This document shows positions 29,066-37,266 of a DNA stretch of 38,065 nt, piece by piece. This DNA comes from a virus. The notes beneath the pieces are model-generated. The model worked only from the letters and a program-made list of their open reading frames with translations, did not search any database and was not told where the DNA came from. Each line of letters begins with the position of its first letter. The first letter of the stretch is position 1. The stretch lies in the IMG/VR virus record IMGVR_UViG_3300025087_000200, positions 1 to 38,065 of that record; one strand, given 5' to 3'. Both the position numbers and the translations under genes were made by a program.

Positions 29066-30826
29066 ATGAATGATGACAAGAACGAAACCCACATGATGAC
29101 AGATGGTGTTGTCTATATGGGTGACGCGGTGAAAGCAACACGTACAGCCGACGGGGTAAAACTTGCCGGATATTTAGTGCGCTTCACAAACGAAAATGAG
29201 CCAGATTTGACAGGTGATTATTTCGAGAAAGATACCGACTTCGACATTGACGAATTTCCAATCAAGAAATCGACGTACTTCAATCATGGCTTTGATGACC
29301 ACTTCAAACGACAAAAGCTAGGCAAGGCAACATTATCTATGGATGACTTTGGCATTTGGGCAGAAACAATCGTCCAGGAACGTGACGAATACGAAAAGTT
29401 TATCACGGAGCTTGCAGATCAAGGCAAGTTGGGCTGGTCATCCGGTTCTGTTGGTCATCTTATCGAGCGCAAACAACTGAACGAAGAAATCTACAAAATC
29501 ACATACTGGCCAATCGCAGAAGCGTCATTGACACACACACCAGCCGAGTTTAGAAATTCAGTTATACCGATTAAGTCCCTGATGAAACAACAGCCAGAGG
29601 TGTCAGAGAATAGTGACACAGTGCAGGACGTGAAATCAGAACCAATCGTCGAAACACAATCAATCATACAAAACATTGAGAAAGAGGAACACACAATGGA
29701 AAAAGAAGAACTCCAAGCATTGATTGACGCCACTACAAAATCAGCAATTGAGGAATATCGCAAGTCCGAACCTGCCGTAAAGTCAGAGAGCGTCACAGTT
29801 GTAAAGGATGAAGCAGATCAGCCGTTTAAAACAGCCGGGGAATTTTTCAAGGCCGTCAAAAATGCTGCTCTGTATCCATCCAGTCAGGACGTGCGTTTAT
29901 TGCCGTTGAAAGCAGCCACGGGCATGAGCGAAGGAACCCCTGCTGATGGTGGGTACTTAGTACCTACTAACTACGCTGGTGGAATCGTTGAGCGTATGTA
30001 TCAGTTAGGCAAAGTCATCAACCGCGTATCGAAAGATTCAATCAGCGGAAACAACATGACATACTTTGCCGTTGACGAATCCAGCCGCGCTTCAACCCGT
30101 CAGGGTGGAATCTTAGGCTACTGGTTAGCAGAAGCAGGAACCAAAACATCCAGCAAGCCAGCATTTCGCCAGGTTGATTTGAAGCTCAAGAAAGTTGCCG
30201 CGTTAGCTTATGCAACCGACGAATTATTGAGTGACGTGAAAGCGTTGGAATCATGGCTTAACCGAACCGTACCAAATGAATTGATCTTCCAATCCGAAGA
30301 TGCAATCTTCAACGGTAACGGCGTCGCGAAACCCCTGGGTATTATGCAGTCACCTGCTTTGGTGTCACCGCTTCGTCTTGATGCCAGCAAAGTACAATTA
30401 GCTGACATTCTTACCATGTGGTCGCGTCGTTGGGCTGGTGTAGATGATTATGCCTGGTTTATCAATCAGGATGTAACTCCACAGTTATATCAGATTGGTA
30501 GCACCTACCAGAATCTTTACATGCCACAAGGTTTTGCAGGAAACCCGTTCGCTACATTGATGGGAAAACCTATCATCGAAGTTGAATACGCTCAAACAAT
30601 GGGAACCACAGGCGACATCGTGTTAGCCGCAATGAGCCAGTATCAAGCGATTGATAAGGGTATCGAATCCGCTTCAAGTATTCACGTCGCCTTTACCAGT
30701 GACCAGACTTGTTTCAGATTCGTTTATCGTATCGACGGCGCTCCGATGTGGAATAGTGCATTGACCCCATTCAAGGGCAGCAATACACAATCCCCATTCG
30801 TTTCATTAGCTACCGCATCTTCATAA
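29066..30826 (+). CDS. Prohead protease fused to major capsid protein
   Basis: A 586-residue fusion. Residues 15-172 are an HK97-type prohead serine protease: VKLAGYLVRFTNENE, FNHGFDD (catalytic His), KLGWSSGSVGH (catalytic Ser), then WPIAEASLTHTPAEFRN. Residues 200-245 are an acidic helical linker like a scaffold delta domain. Residues 255-586 are an HK97-fold major capsid protein: GTPADGGYLVPTNYAGGIVERM, ELIFQSEDAIFNGNG, GKPIIEVEYAQT and ALTPFKG. An internal ATG at 29696 with its own GAGG eight bases upstream would yield the capsid part alone (376 residues). AAGGAG precedes the main start. Confidence 0.9.
   Translation: MNDDKNETHMMTDGVVYMGDAVKATRTADGVKLAGYLVRFTNENEPDLTGDYFEKDTDFDIDEFPIKKSTYFNHGFDDHFKRQKLGKATLSMDDFGIWAETIVQERDEYEKFITELADQGKLGWSSGSVGHLIERKQLNEEIYKITYWPIAEASLTHTPAEFRNSVIPIKSLMKQQPEVSENSDTVQDVKSEPIVETQSIIQNIEKEEHTMEKEELQALIDATTKSAIEEYRKSEPAVKSESVTVVKDEADQPFKTAGEFFKAVKNAALYPSSQDVRLLPLKAATGMSEGTPADGGYLVPTNYAGGIVERMYQLGKVINRVSKDSISGNNMTYFAVDESSRASTRQGGILGYWLAEAGTKTSSKPAFRQVDLKLKKVAALAYATDELLSDVKALESWLNRTVPNELIFQSEDAIFNGNGVAKPLGIMQSPALVSPLRLDASKVQLADILTMWSRRWAGVDDYAWFINQDVTPQLYQIGSTYQNLYMPQGFAGNPFATLMGKPIIEVEYAQTMGTTGDIVLAAMSQYQAIDKGIESASSIHVAFTSDQTCFRFVYRIDGAPMWNSALTPFKGSNTQSPFVSLATASS
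29684..29698 (+). promoter_or_regulatory. Internal ribosome-binding site and start in the capsid gene
   Basis: GAGG (29684-29687), 8 bases, then an in-frame ATG (29696-29698), codon 211, at MEKEELQAL. It lies just after the protease domain and at the start of the linker, so internal initiation would make excess scaffold/capsid without protease. Confidence 0.6.
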
Positions 30827-30838
30827 CAGGAGGACATA

Positions 30839-31327
30839 ATGAATATCTTAGACTTTAATTTAGTGCCAGGCGTCCAGCCTGTTGACACCGCCGCAACCGC
30901 GTTAACTACACAATTCATTGATTGTAAAACCGCTCACCAAGTGGCTTTTATTATCAGTGCTGGTGTGTTGACCGCTTCCGCCGATGACACTATCACCGTA
31001 ACCGTAACCGCCGCAACCGTACAGGCTGGCACTTCCGCCGTTGCAATTCCGTTCAAGTATCGCTTGAGTGGAGCCGTTGCCGCGAACTCCCTGGGTGCTT
31101 TGACCGCCGCAACTTCAGCCGGATACGCCCCGTTATCTTCAGCTTTGACAGGAAATATGCTGTTAGCTGTTGTTGACGTTGACGAAATTCCAGGTGGTGC
31201 GGAGTCGGATGCACGCTGGATCAACTGCGTGCTTACACCATCAGCCGGAAACAGTGTTGCATTGTTATCAGCCGTCGCACTTGTAGCACCACGTTACAAG
31301 CAGGCTACCTTCGTATCAACTACATAA
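30839..31327 (+). CDS. Head decoration-like protein
   Basis: A 162-residue Ala/Thr-rich beta protein directly after the capsid gene, with AGGAGG before the ATG. Sequence such as TITVTVTAATVQAGTSAVAIPFKYRLSG and LAVVDVDEIPGGAESDARW fits a virion surface or head protein found in this position in several siphophages. GC-rich repeated GCC codons. Not tied to a named family. Confidence 0.65.
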   Translation: MNILDFNLVPGVQPVDTAATALTTQFIDCKTAHQVAFIISAGVLTASADDTITVTVTAATVQAGTSAVAIPFKYRLSGAVAANSLGALTAATSAGYAPLSSALTGNMLLAVVDVDEIPGGAESDARWINCVLTPSAGNSVALLSAVALVAPRYKQATFVSTT

Positions 31328-31347
31328 TTTGACGATTGTTCTGTAAC

Positions 31348-31373
31348 GGGGGTGGGTGGTTAATCCCACCCCC
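31348..31373 (+). terminator. GC-rich hairpin after the capsid genes
   Basis: GGGGGTGGG (31348-31356) pairs with CCCACCCCC (31365-31373), nine perfect G/C-rich pairs. No T-run follows. It could partly stop or protect the capsid transcript so that capsid mRNA exceeds the downstream neck and tail mRNA. Confidence 0.6.
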
Positions 31374-31393
31374 TAACAACTTTGGAGAGAGAG

Positions 31394-32524
31394 ATGAGCA
31401 GAAAATTAGCAATCGTGGGGACGCATCCAGCAACAAGGAATAACGCCCCATTCGATGACCCAAGTGTTGATATTTGGGTATTCAACGAGTCACCAATGGC
31501 AACTAAAGAATATTATCCCAACGAACCGGATCGACAATGGTGCAAACGTTGGGACGCGTGCATTCAGCTACATAAACCCGAAGTATATAAGAGCCTTCAA
31601 AACTGGGTGAATCCGAAACACTGGGAATGGCTACAGCGCGAACATGGCGATAAGGTTATTTATATGCAGGACGTGGACGAAAACGTCCCAAACAGCCGGA
31701 AATACCCATTAGACGAAATCGTAGCCACAATACCAGGGGCAAACCTGAAATGGTTCACAGCTTCGGTATCATACGCGTTGGCGCTGGCAATCTATCAGGG
31801 CTATGAAGAAATAGGGCTGTACGGCTTAGATATGGAATCTAATACAGAGTACGGGTATCAGCTAATGAATTTTGTTTATTGGATTGGTATCGCATACGGA
31901 CGGGGAATCAACCTGTATGAGATTTGCAATAAAAAATACTTCAGTGAAAAATTATACGGTTATGAAGGGGAGATCCAGATTGACCGTGAACATTTTAGTA
32001 AACGCTTTGCGGAATTACTGACACTATGGCGCGACAAGGAAAAGGAATCTGGTAAGTTACGCAGTCGCGTTACAGATGCAATATTAGAGCATAAATATCC
32101 AAATGTAATTCCACTAACCCTACAATGGCGAAGTATTGCAATTGACGCTGGTAGATTCAGCGGTGCAATGCAGGAAGCTGAAAACTACAGCAAACGTGAA
32201 GACATGATTAGCAGACAGGAATTTGAACGTAGAGCAGCACAAGCAGCCAAAGACGGGGAAGAGCAAAAAGCTTTGATGTATCTAATGGCTGGTAAGGCTG
32301 AATACGTATTCAACGCATGGCAACAGACGGGGCAATATCAACCGCTTGAGCAATTGCGAAAGTTTATCGAGCAGGAATTAAAGCTTGCTTATAACGTCGG
32401 TGCGTTACATGGCGCGTATCAGGAGAACCTTGAATATATCGCCGAATACGACAACCGATTAGAAGCCGCTGGTGGTGTTAGAACGCTATCGGCTATGACA
32501 GGAGAAAGTAAAGATGGTAGCTAA
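31394..32524 (+). CDS. Glycosyltransferase-like / phage hypothetical protein
   Basis: A 376-residue protein. The N-terminus KLAIVGTHPATRNNAPFDDP, IWVFNESP and the later TASVSYALALAIYQGYEEIGLYGLDME resemble nucleotide-sugar-handling proteins of the DUF115/GT-like kind seen in head-gene clusters of many phages. The C-terminal third is helical (QEFERRAAQAAKDGEEQ, LEQLRKFIEQELKLAYN). It may modify capsid or host glycan, or act structurally. Start at the ATG 31394, directly after GAGAGAG; a TTG 12 bases earlier is less likely. Confidence 0.6.
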   Translation: MSRKLAIVGTHPATRNNAPFDDPSVDIWVFNESPMATKEYYPNEPDRQWCKRWDACIQLHKPEVYKSLQNWVNPKHWEWLQREHGDKVIYMQDVDENVPNSRKYPLDEIVATIPGANLKWFTASVSYALALAIYQGYEEIGLYGLDMESNTEYGYQLMNFVYWIGIAYGRGINLYEICNKKYFSEKLYGYEGEIQIDREHFSKRFAELLTLWRDKEKESGKLRSRVTDAILEHKYPNVIPLTLQWRSIAIDAGRFSGAMQEAENYSKREDMISRQEFERRAAQAAKDGEEQKALMYLMAGKAEYVFNAWQQTGQYQPLEQLRKFIEQELKLAYNVGALHGAYQENLEYIAEYDNRLEAAGGVRTLSAMTGESKDGS

Positions 32525-32738
32525 ACGAAAGCCGATTGTAAAACCAATCGAACCACAAGTAGAAATACAACCAGAACAACAGGAAGAAATAATCGAGGAA
32601 ATCGAAGTAATCAAACCACACAATCTTGTTATCCCTGACAAGATGTACGAGCGTATGCACAACATCGGCAATGACGCGTATTGGTTACGGATGATTGAAC
32701 TACATATTGAAACAATGATGACAAGATTCCATCAGTAA
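32514..32738 (+). CDS. Small acidic Pro/Glu-rich protein (74 aa)
   Basis: A 74-residue protein with a low-complexity Glu/Ile/Pro start (EPQVEIQPEQQEEIIEEIE) and a short helical end (DAYWLRMIELHIETMMTRF). It overlaps the previous gene by 11 bases and sits before the connector genes. Function unknown. Confidence 0.5.
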   Translation: MVAKRKPIVKPIEPQVEIQPEQQEEIIEEIEVIKPHNLVIPDKMYERMHNIGNDAYWLRMIELHIETMMTRFHQ

Positions 32739-32748
32739 GAGGTAAAAC

Positions 32749-33570
32749 ATGGCACTTGAAAACAGCTATGCAACGTTGACAGAATTACTGGCATTTATGC
32801 CGAATAGTACCAATACTGATACAAGTATGGGGAATAACGCATTAATGGCAGCGTCAAGGGCAATCGACAAACAGACGGGGACGTACTTTTTCCCACAAGT
32901 CAAAACGAACCTGTATGACACACCCACTAAAGATAAGCTGAATTTATACGATGACTTGCTGGAAATAACCACGCTTACCAACGGTGACGCAACAGAAATC
33001 ACGTCAACATACTATAAGTTATATCCGTATAACAGCTATCCAAAATGGATGATAAAGCTGAATCCGTTTGGCAATGTCTGGTTTGAAACGTCCTCCACGT
33101 GGGATGAAATGGCTGCTATTCAGGTGCTAGGATTTTGGGGCTTCCATGATAACTACACGCGCGCGTGGACGAGCGAAACAACCTTATCGGCGGCTGTTGC
33201 CACTACAGCAATAACAACGATTAGCGCGTCCGCTGATTTTGATTTTGAAGTAGGGCATATCATCAGGATTGATAACGAGATTATGCAAGTATCGGCGGTG
33301 GATGCGTCAACCGTTGATACCCTGACAGTCATTCGTGGCTGGAATGGTAGCACGGCTGCGACGCATCTAATCAGTACAGCAATCAAAGTATGGCGTCCTG
33401 TTGAGGATATAAAACGAGCGTGTCTTATTCAGGCGGCAAGGTTCTTACGTAGAAGTGAGGCACCCTTCGGTACTGTTGGCGGTGGTGAAATGGGAGCCGA
33501 ACAAATGACATTACCAAAACTTGACCCTGATGTGCAAACGATTATCAATCCTTATAGGAGTCAATTCTAA
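32749..33570 (+). CDS. Head-tail connector (gp6-like) with an inserted beta-domain
   Basis: A 273-residue neck protein. The N-terminal part (ATLTELLAFMPN, AASRAIDKQTGTYFFP, LNLYDDLLEITTLTNG) and the C-terminal helix (DIKRACLIQAARFLRRSEAPFG) are those of HK97 gp6-type adaptors. About 80 residues between them (TTAITTISASADFDFEVGHI, IRIDNEIMQVSAVDAST) form an insert typical of some siphophage adaptors. It connects portal to tail. One-base overlap with the next gene. Confidence 0.75.
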   Translation: MALENSYATLTELLAFMPNSTNTDTSMGNNALMAASRAIDKQTGTYFFPQVKTNLYDTPTKDKLNLYDDLLEITTLTNGDATEITSTYYKLYPYNSYPKWMIKLNPFGNVWFETSSTWDEMAAIQVLGFWGFHDNYTRAWTSETTLSAAVATTAITTISASADFDFEVGHIIRIDNEIMQVSAVDASTVDTLTVIRGWNGSTAATHLISTAIKVWRPVEDIKRACLIQAARFLRRSEAPFGTVGGGEMGAEQMTLPKLDPDVQTIINPYRSQF

Positions 33571-33797
33571 TGAATAATTTGGCAAGAATACAAATAGACG
33601 CTAGTTATTTAAAAGAAGTATTACACATGCCTTCATACGCTGAAATAAAACAAATTCAGATTTGTGGTGATTATTTTAATAAGTCTATTGAAATAACCGT
33701 TGAATCTATAGACCTTTTGGAAGTAAAAGAAGGTGAAAAGATTCCGTTATTACAACCAATAATTCATCAAATAAATTGGGACTGGAATCAGAAATGA
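33570..33797 (+). CDS. Small neck-region protein (75 aa)
   Basis: A 75-residue protein (QIQICGDYFNKSIEITVESIDLLEV). It resembles no family I can name. The AT-rich gene lies between connector and tail-completion genes, overlapping both. Confidence 0.5.
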   Translation: MNNLARIQIDASYLKEVLHMPSYAEIKQIQICGDYFNKSIEITVESIDLLEVKEGEKIPLLQPIIHQINWDWNQK

Positions 33798-34195
33798 CAA
33801 TATTGGCAGGTATCACATGGCTACAAAGCCAACTACGAACGATTACGGGTATCAAGTCCGCGCCGGATTACCCTGGTGGAGGAATATTGCCTATCATCAT
33901 AACGCATCTTGACACAGGCGATATTCTACCAGGCAATCCTTTAGGTGCAAATCGAGAGCTAAATCAAATCATGGTGGAATTGCACGTTTCCCAGGGTGGC
34001 AATGATACCGAGTCTTTTAAGGTTCTGGAAACACTACACCCGTTAGTTGTCGCAAAGCTGATTAGCGATTACACACTTAATGGGAACGTGGACACATTCG
34101 AGAACGTAACATTTTCGACATTACGGGGAACGCTGGACGCCGTGCCAGTAATATCGCGTATTTATACATTAAACAACGTAAAAGTAATTAGTTAA
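33794..34195 (+). CDS. Tail completion / neck protein
   Basis: A 133-residue protein with a beta-alpha pattern (ILPIIITHLDTGDILPG, IMVELHVSQGGNDTES, FKVLETLHPLVVAKL, then VISRIYTLNNVKVIS). It sits just before the tail tube gene, where the tail terminator or completion protein is encoded in siphophages. The ATGA overlap with the previous gene fixes the start. Confidence 0.6.
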   Translation: MTILAGITWLQSQLRTITGIKSAPDYPGGGILPIIITHLDTGDILPGNPLGANRELNQIMVELHVSQGGNDTESFKVLETLHPLVVAKLISDYTLNGNVDTFENVTFSTLRGTLDAVPVISRIYTLNNVKVIS

Positions 34196-34208
34196 AGGAG
34201 TAAATAAT

Positions 34209-35216
34209 ATGGGCGCAAAATGGGCTAGAAAAATACAATGGGGCACGGAGGTATCATCGGCAATCGGTACGAAAGTCGCTGCCACTTCCATTGTCCGAGG
34301 TGTTGGCGTGTTCGAGGATGATGACGTTCACAATCGGCACGTTGAAGATGTCAACCTTATCAATGGGACTACTGACAGTTATGTAGCGCGTCGGGGCGGC
34401 AAATTATCCATGGACTTCGATCCGATTTCATTCGAGCAGATTACAGACGTTCTGCAATGTGGAATCGTTGAAGCAACCGCAAGCGTTGATGGTGCTGGTA
34501 CTGGTCAAATTTGGGTATATCCGTTCCCGACGGCGTCAAGTCCGTCTGTGAGTGGTAAGTCACTAGAATTTGGTGATGACGCTGGTGCAGAGGTTATGGA
34601 TTATTCAATTGCACAATCCATAACGCTGACAGGTTCTCCGCAAAGTCAATATACCTGCAATGTAAACTGGTACGGTAGGAAACAAGATCCGCAAGCGTTC
34701 ACAGCCTTGACATCTTCGTCGATTCCAGTTGTCAATCCGATGCTGTTCGGTAAGACTAAACTATACATTGACGCGATTGGTGGGACTATAGGATCAACCC
34801 TGATTGATTGTACAGTCTTAGGGTTGACGCTGAATATTGACTTCGGGTTAACGCCGAAATGGTGTGCACGTGGATCACTTGAATTTGGTTCGATTGTACG
34901 GACTGCATTTGTACCACGTCTGACAATGTCACTTGAATACAACACTACATCAATCGCGGAGAAAGTATTCTTCAGGGCTGGCACTGCACGGAAAATCAGA
35001 TTGACAATCGAGGGCGCGTCTGTTGCAACCGCTGGCACGACTTACACCTACAAAACGTTTAACCTTGATTTGGCTGGATATTTTGAGCGCGTATCAGGTG
35101 TTGGAGAACTTGACGGTAACAATACCATTGATTTTGAGTTTGTTGGTGCTTACAGTGACACCGCCGGAATCTTTGGTGAGATTATCGTAGTCAACGAACT
35201 GGCAACAATACCGTAA
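34209..35216 (+). CDS. Major tail (tube) protein
   Basis: A 335-residue beta-rich protein before the tail chaperones, as expected for the tail tube. Marks: ARKIQWGTEVSSAIGTKVAA at the N-terminus, ARRGGKLSMDFDPISFEQ, and SITLTGSPQSQYTCNVNWYG. It is longer than the roughly 150-250 residues common for the family, so it may carry an extra surface domain near the C-terminus (GASVATAGTTYTYKTFNLDL). Confidence 0.8.
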   Translation: MGAKWARKIQWGTEVSSAIGTKVAATSIVRGVGVFEDDDVHNRHVEDVNLINGTTDSYVARRGGKLSMDFDPISFEQITDVLQCGIVEATASVDGAGTGQIWVYPFPTASSPSVSGKSLEFGDDAGAEVMDYSIAQSITLTGSPQSQYTCNVNWYGRKQDPQAFTALTSSSIPVVNPMLFGKTKLYIDAIGGTIGSTLIDCTVLGLTLNIDFGLTPKWCARGSLEFGSIVRTAFVPRLTMSLEYNTTSIAEKVFFRAGTARKIRLTIEGASVATAGTTYTYKTFNLDLAGYFERVSGVGELDGNNTIDFEFVGAYSDTAGIFGEIIVVNELATIP

Positions 35217-35234
35217 ACCTGGGAGAGGTGAAGG

Positions 35235-35471
35235 ATGATAATTAACAAAATATTAGGTAGACATATCATGTTATACGAGTCTGAAAAAGAAGCTAACGAC
35301 GATAAAAAAGGATTCACGTACATGATTGGCAACATTAACGCAGCCATAAAAGCGGGCATTATCACAGAACTGGAAAGCGTCGAAGACCTTGAGCCACACG
35401 AAATCATTGACATATCGAACCAGTTGACCGCTGCGTTGAACAAGTCCATTAAGCCCGACACAAAAAACTAA
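35235..35471 (+). CDS. Tail assembly chaperone (gpG-like)
   Basis: A 78-residue acidic protein in the position of lambda gpG, between tube and tape measure. It ends with the codons ACA AAA AAC TAA. The slippery A-AAA-AAC before the stop would let a fraction of ribosomes shift -1 and continue into the next frame, giving a G-T type fusion of about 172 residues. GGAGAGG precedes the ATG. Confidence 0.85.
   Translation: MIINKILGRHIMLYESEKEANDDKKGFTYMIGNINAAIKAGIITELESVEDLEPHEIIDISNQLTAALNKSIKPDTKN
35462..35468 (+). promoter_or_regulatory. Programmed -1 frameshift site
   Basis: A-AAA-AAC in the exact phase XXXYYYZ, directly followed by the zero-frame stop TAA. After slipping, translation enters CTA-ATC-ATG and the downstream frame. 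A GC-rich pair, GGCGG near 35476 with CCGCC near 35512-35520, may form a downstream stimulator. Confidence 0.85.
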
Positions 35472-35752
35472 TCATGGCGGTGGTGGAGTATGCCGATAAA
35501 AAAAGACAGACGCCGCCGCCTGAATTAGAACTTGGCTGGAATATGCGCGCCTTTGGTGGATTACCAGAACCAGGGGGGCAGCTTGACCAGCCCGTCGAAT
35601 TGATGAAACGTATCAGGATTGCTTTGGATATTGAGAGCCTTTGGAATACATTCAAACGAATCAAACCAGGCGCATTCATTGACTGGAAACATAACAACCC
35701 TGATGACTGGAATACGATTAACTACATAAAGGAGCTGATGCGAAATGGCTGA
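35469..35752 (+). CDS. Tail chaperone C-terminal part (T-like), made by frameshift
   Basis: The downstream frame encodes LI, then MAVVEYADKK and on to about 92 residues rich in Pro and Trp (PPPELELGWNMRAFGG, WKHNNPDDWNTINYIKEL). By analogy with lambda gpGT, the fusion with 35235-35468 brings the tape measure to the tube subunits. An ATG at 35474 exists but has no clear ribosome site, so frameshifting is the likelier route. Overlaps the tape-measure start by 8 bases. Confidence 0.8.
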
Positions 35753-37259
35753 TCAAAAAGTAAAGATTGTCGTAAGTGCTGAAGATAAGGCATCGGCTGA
35801 ATTAAAAAAAGTCAATAAAGAAATCGATGGAATGGGTGAGAAATCCAAGAAGTCAGGCAATGTTCTAAAGGGTACATTCACCGAAATGAACTCCATGCTA
35901 ATGGTTGCAGAACAGGCATATCAAGCATTGAGCGCCGTCATCAAAGAAACTGTAGGGGTAACGGTTGACTATGCCGCGGAGGTTAGGGATTTACAGCGTG
36001 CCAGTGGAATGAGCGCCGAAGAAACGTCGAAAATCATTCAAGTATTTGATGACATGGATGTCAGTGCTGAAACGCTAACAATGTCACTTCGTAAAATGTC
36101 ACAAGAAGGTATCACATTCTCCGTTGATAAAATGGCGGAAATGAGTGACGAATATTTGAAACTTGCCGCTGGTTCAGAACGAAATAAGTACCTGTTGGAT
36201 AACTTTGGACGCGCTGGACTTGAAATGGGAAAGGCTTTGGAAATCGGTAGCGATGCTATAAAACAGATGGCTGATGAAATGGACGGTTCACTTATCCTGA
36301 CACAGGAAAACGTTGATGCTGCCAGAGAATATGAAATAGCAATGGATACACTAAACGATACTGTTATGGGGGTAAAAATATCTATCGGCAATGAACTGGT
36401 TCCCGTAATGGTTAAATTAGCAGACACGCTAACCATGGTGATGACTGCCCAAGATAAAGTAAATGACGTTACAGAAGAACACGTCGATAATATTATTTAT
36501 ACAACTAAAAGCTATGAAGAATACAGCGATGAAATAAATAGATTACTAAAATTACTTGGCACTGGTGCTTGGACTACAGACGTATTATCCGAAGCTGAAT
36601 GGGAATTAGCAAGGGCTGTGCAATATGCAACAGAACAATCATCCGGCCTTGTTGATATGAACGAAAAATTAAAGGTATCAACTGAAGACGTTACAGAAGA
36701 AACTAATAACACAGTTGATGCAATGAAAAAGTATAACGAACAATTGGTATTCCAAATTGCAAGTGAAGGATTATCAGCGGACGCAGCTTTAGAATTAGCT
36801 TATGCAATGGGACTTGTTGACCAATCTACAGTTTATGCTACTGAAAAAATAGCAACCTACGCACAAATGTTAGAGAATAAAACAATATCACAAGCAACAT
36901 ATACTGCATTAGTGGCAGGATTAGCAGCCGCACTTGATGGAATGCCTTCGGATGTGAATATAGATCTATGGTTGAAGATACATGACTATGATAAATTTCA
37001 ACATGTCGCTAACGCAATCGGGGCAGGTAGTGTTGGTGTTGGTGATGATAGTCCAATCATGGAAGCCGCAGGCGGTCCCGTTCGTCCCGGACAAACCGTC
37101 GTCGTCGGCGAAAGCGGTCCAGAAATACTACAGATGGGACAAAACGGGGGACACATCTACCCGACAAACGTTACCAATAATTTTAACTTAGGCGTCACGA
37201 CATTACAGAACGCTAACAGCATACAGACAGCATTTGCAATCATGCAGGCTATGGCATAG
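35745..37259 (+). CDS. Tail tape measure protein
   Basis: A 504-residue protein. The start (DQKVKIVVSAEDKASAELKKV) and the end (GGPVRPGQTVVVGESGPEIL, then PTNVTNNFNLGV) are those of tape measures. The middle is helical (YAAEVRDLQRASGMSAEETSK). Using about 0.15 nm per residue, a tail of roughly 75 nm would be expected, which is short for a siphophage. GGAG precedes the ATG by about 10 bases. Confidence 0.87.
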   Translation: MADQKVKIVVSAEDKASAELKKVNKEIDGMGEKSKKSGNVLKGTFTEMNSMLMVAEQAYQALSAVIKETVGVTVDYAAEVRDLQRASGMSAEETSKIIQVFDDMDVSAETLTMSLRKMSQEGITFSVDKMAEMSDEYLKLAAGSERNKYLLDNFGRAGLEMGKALEIGSDAIKQMADEMDGSLILTQENVDAAREYEIAMDTLNDTVMGVKISIGNELVPVMVKLADTLTMVMTAQDKVNDVTEEHVDNIIYTTKSYEEYSDEINRLLKLLGTGAWTTDVLSEAEWELARAVQYATEQSSGLVDMNEKLKVSTEDVTEETNNTVDAMKKYNEQLVFQIASEGLSADAALELAYAMGLVDQSTVYATEKIATYAQMLENKTISQATYTALVAGLAAALDGMPSDVNIDLWLKIHDYDKFQHVANAIGAGSVGVGDDSPIMEAAGGPVRPGQTVVVGESGPEILQMGQNGGHIYPTNVTNNFNLGVTTLQNANSIQTAFAIMQAMA

Positions 37260-37266
37260 GTGAATT

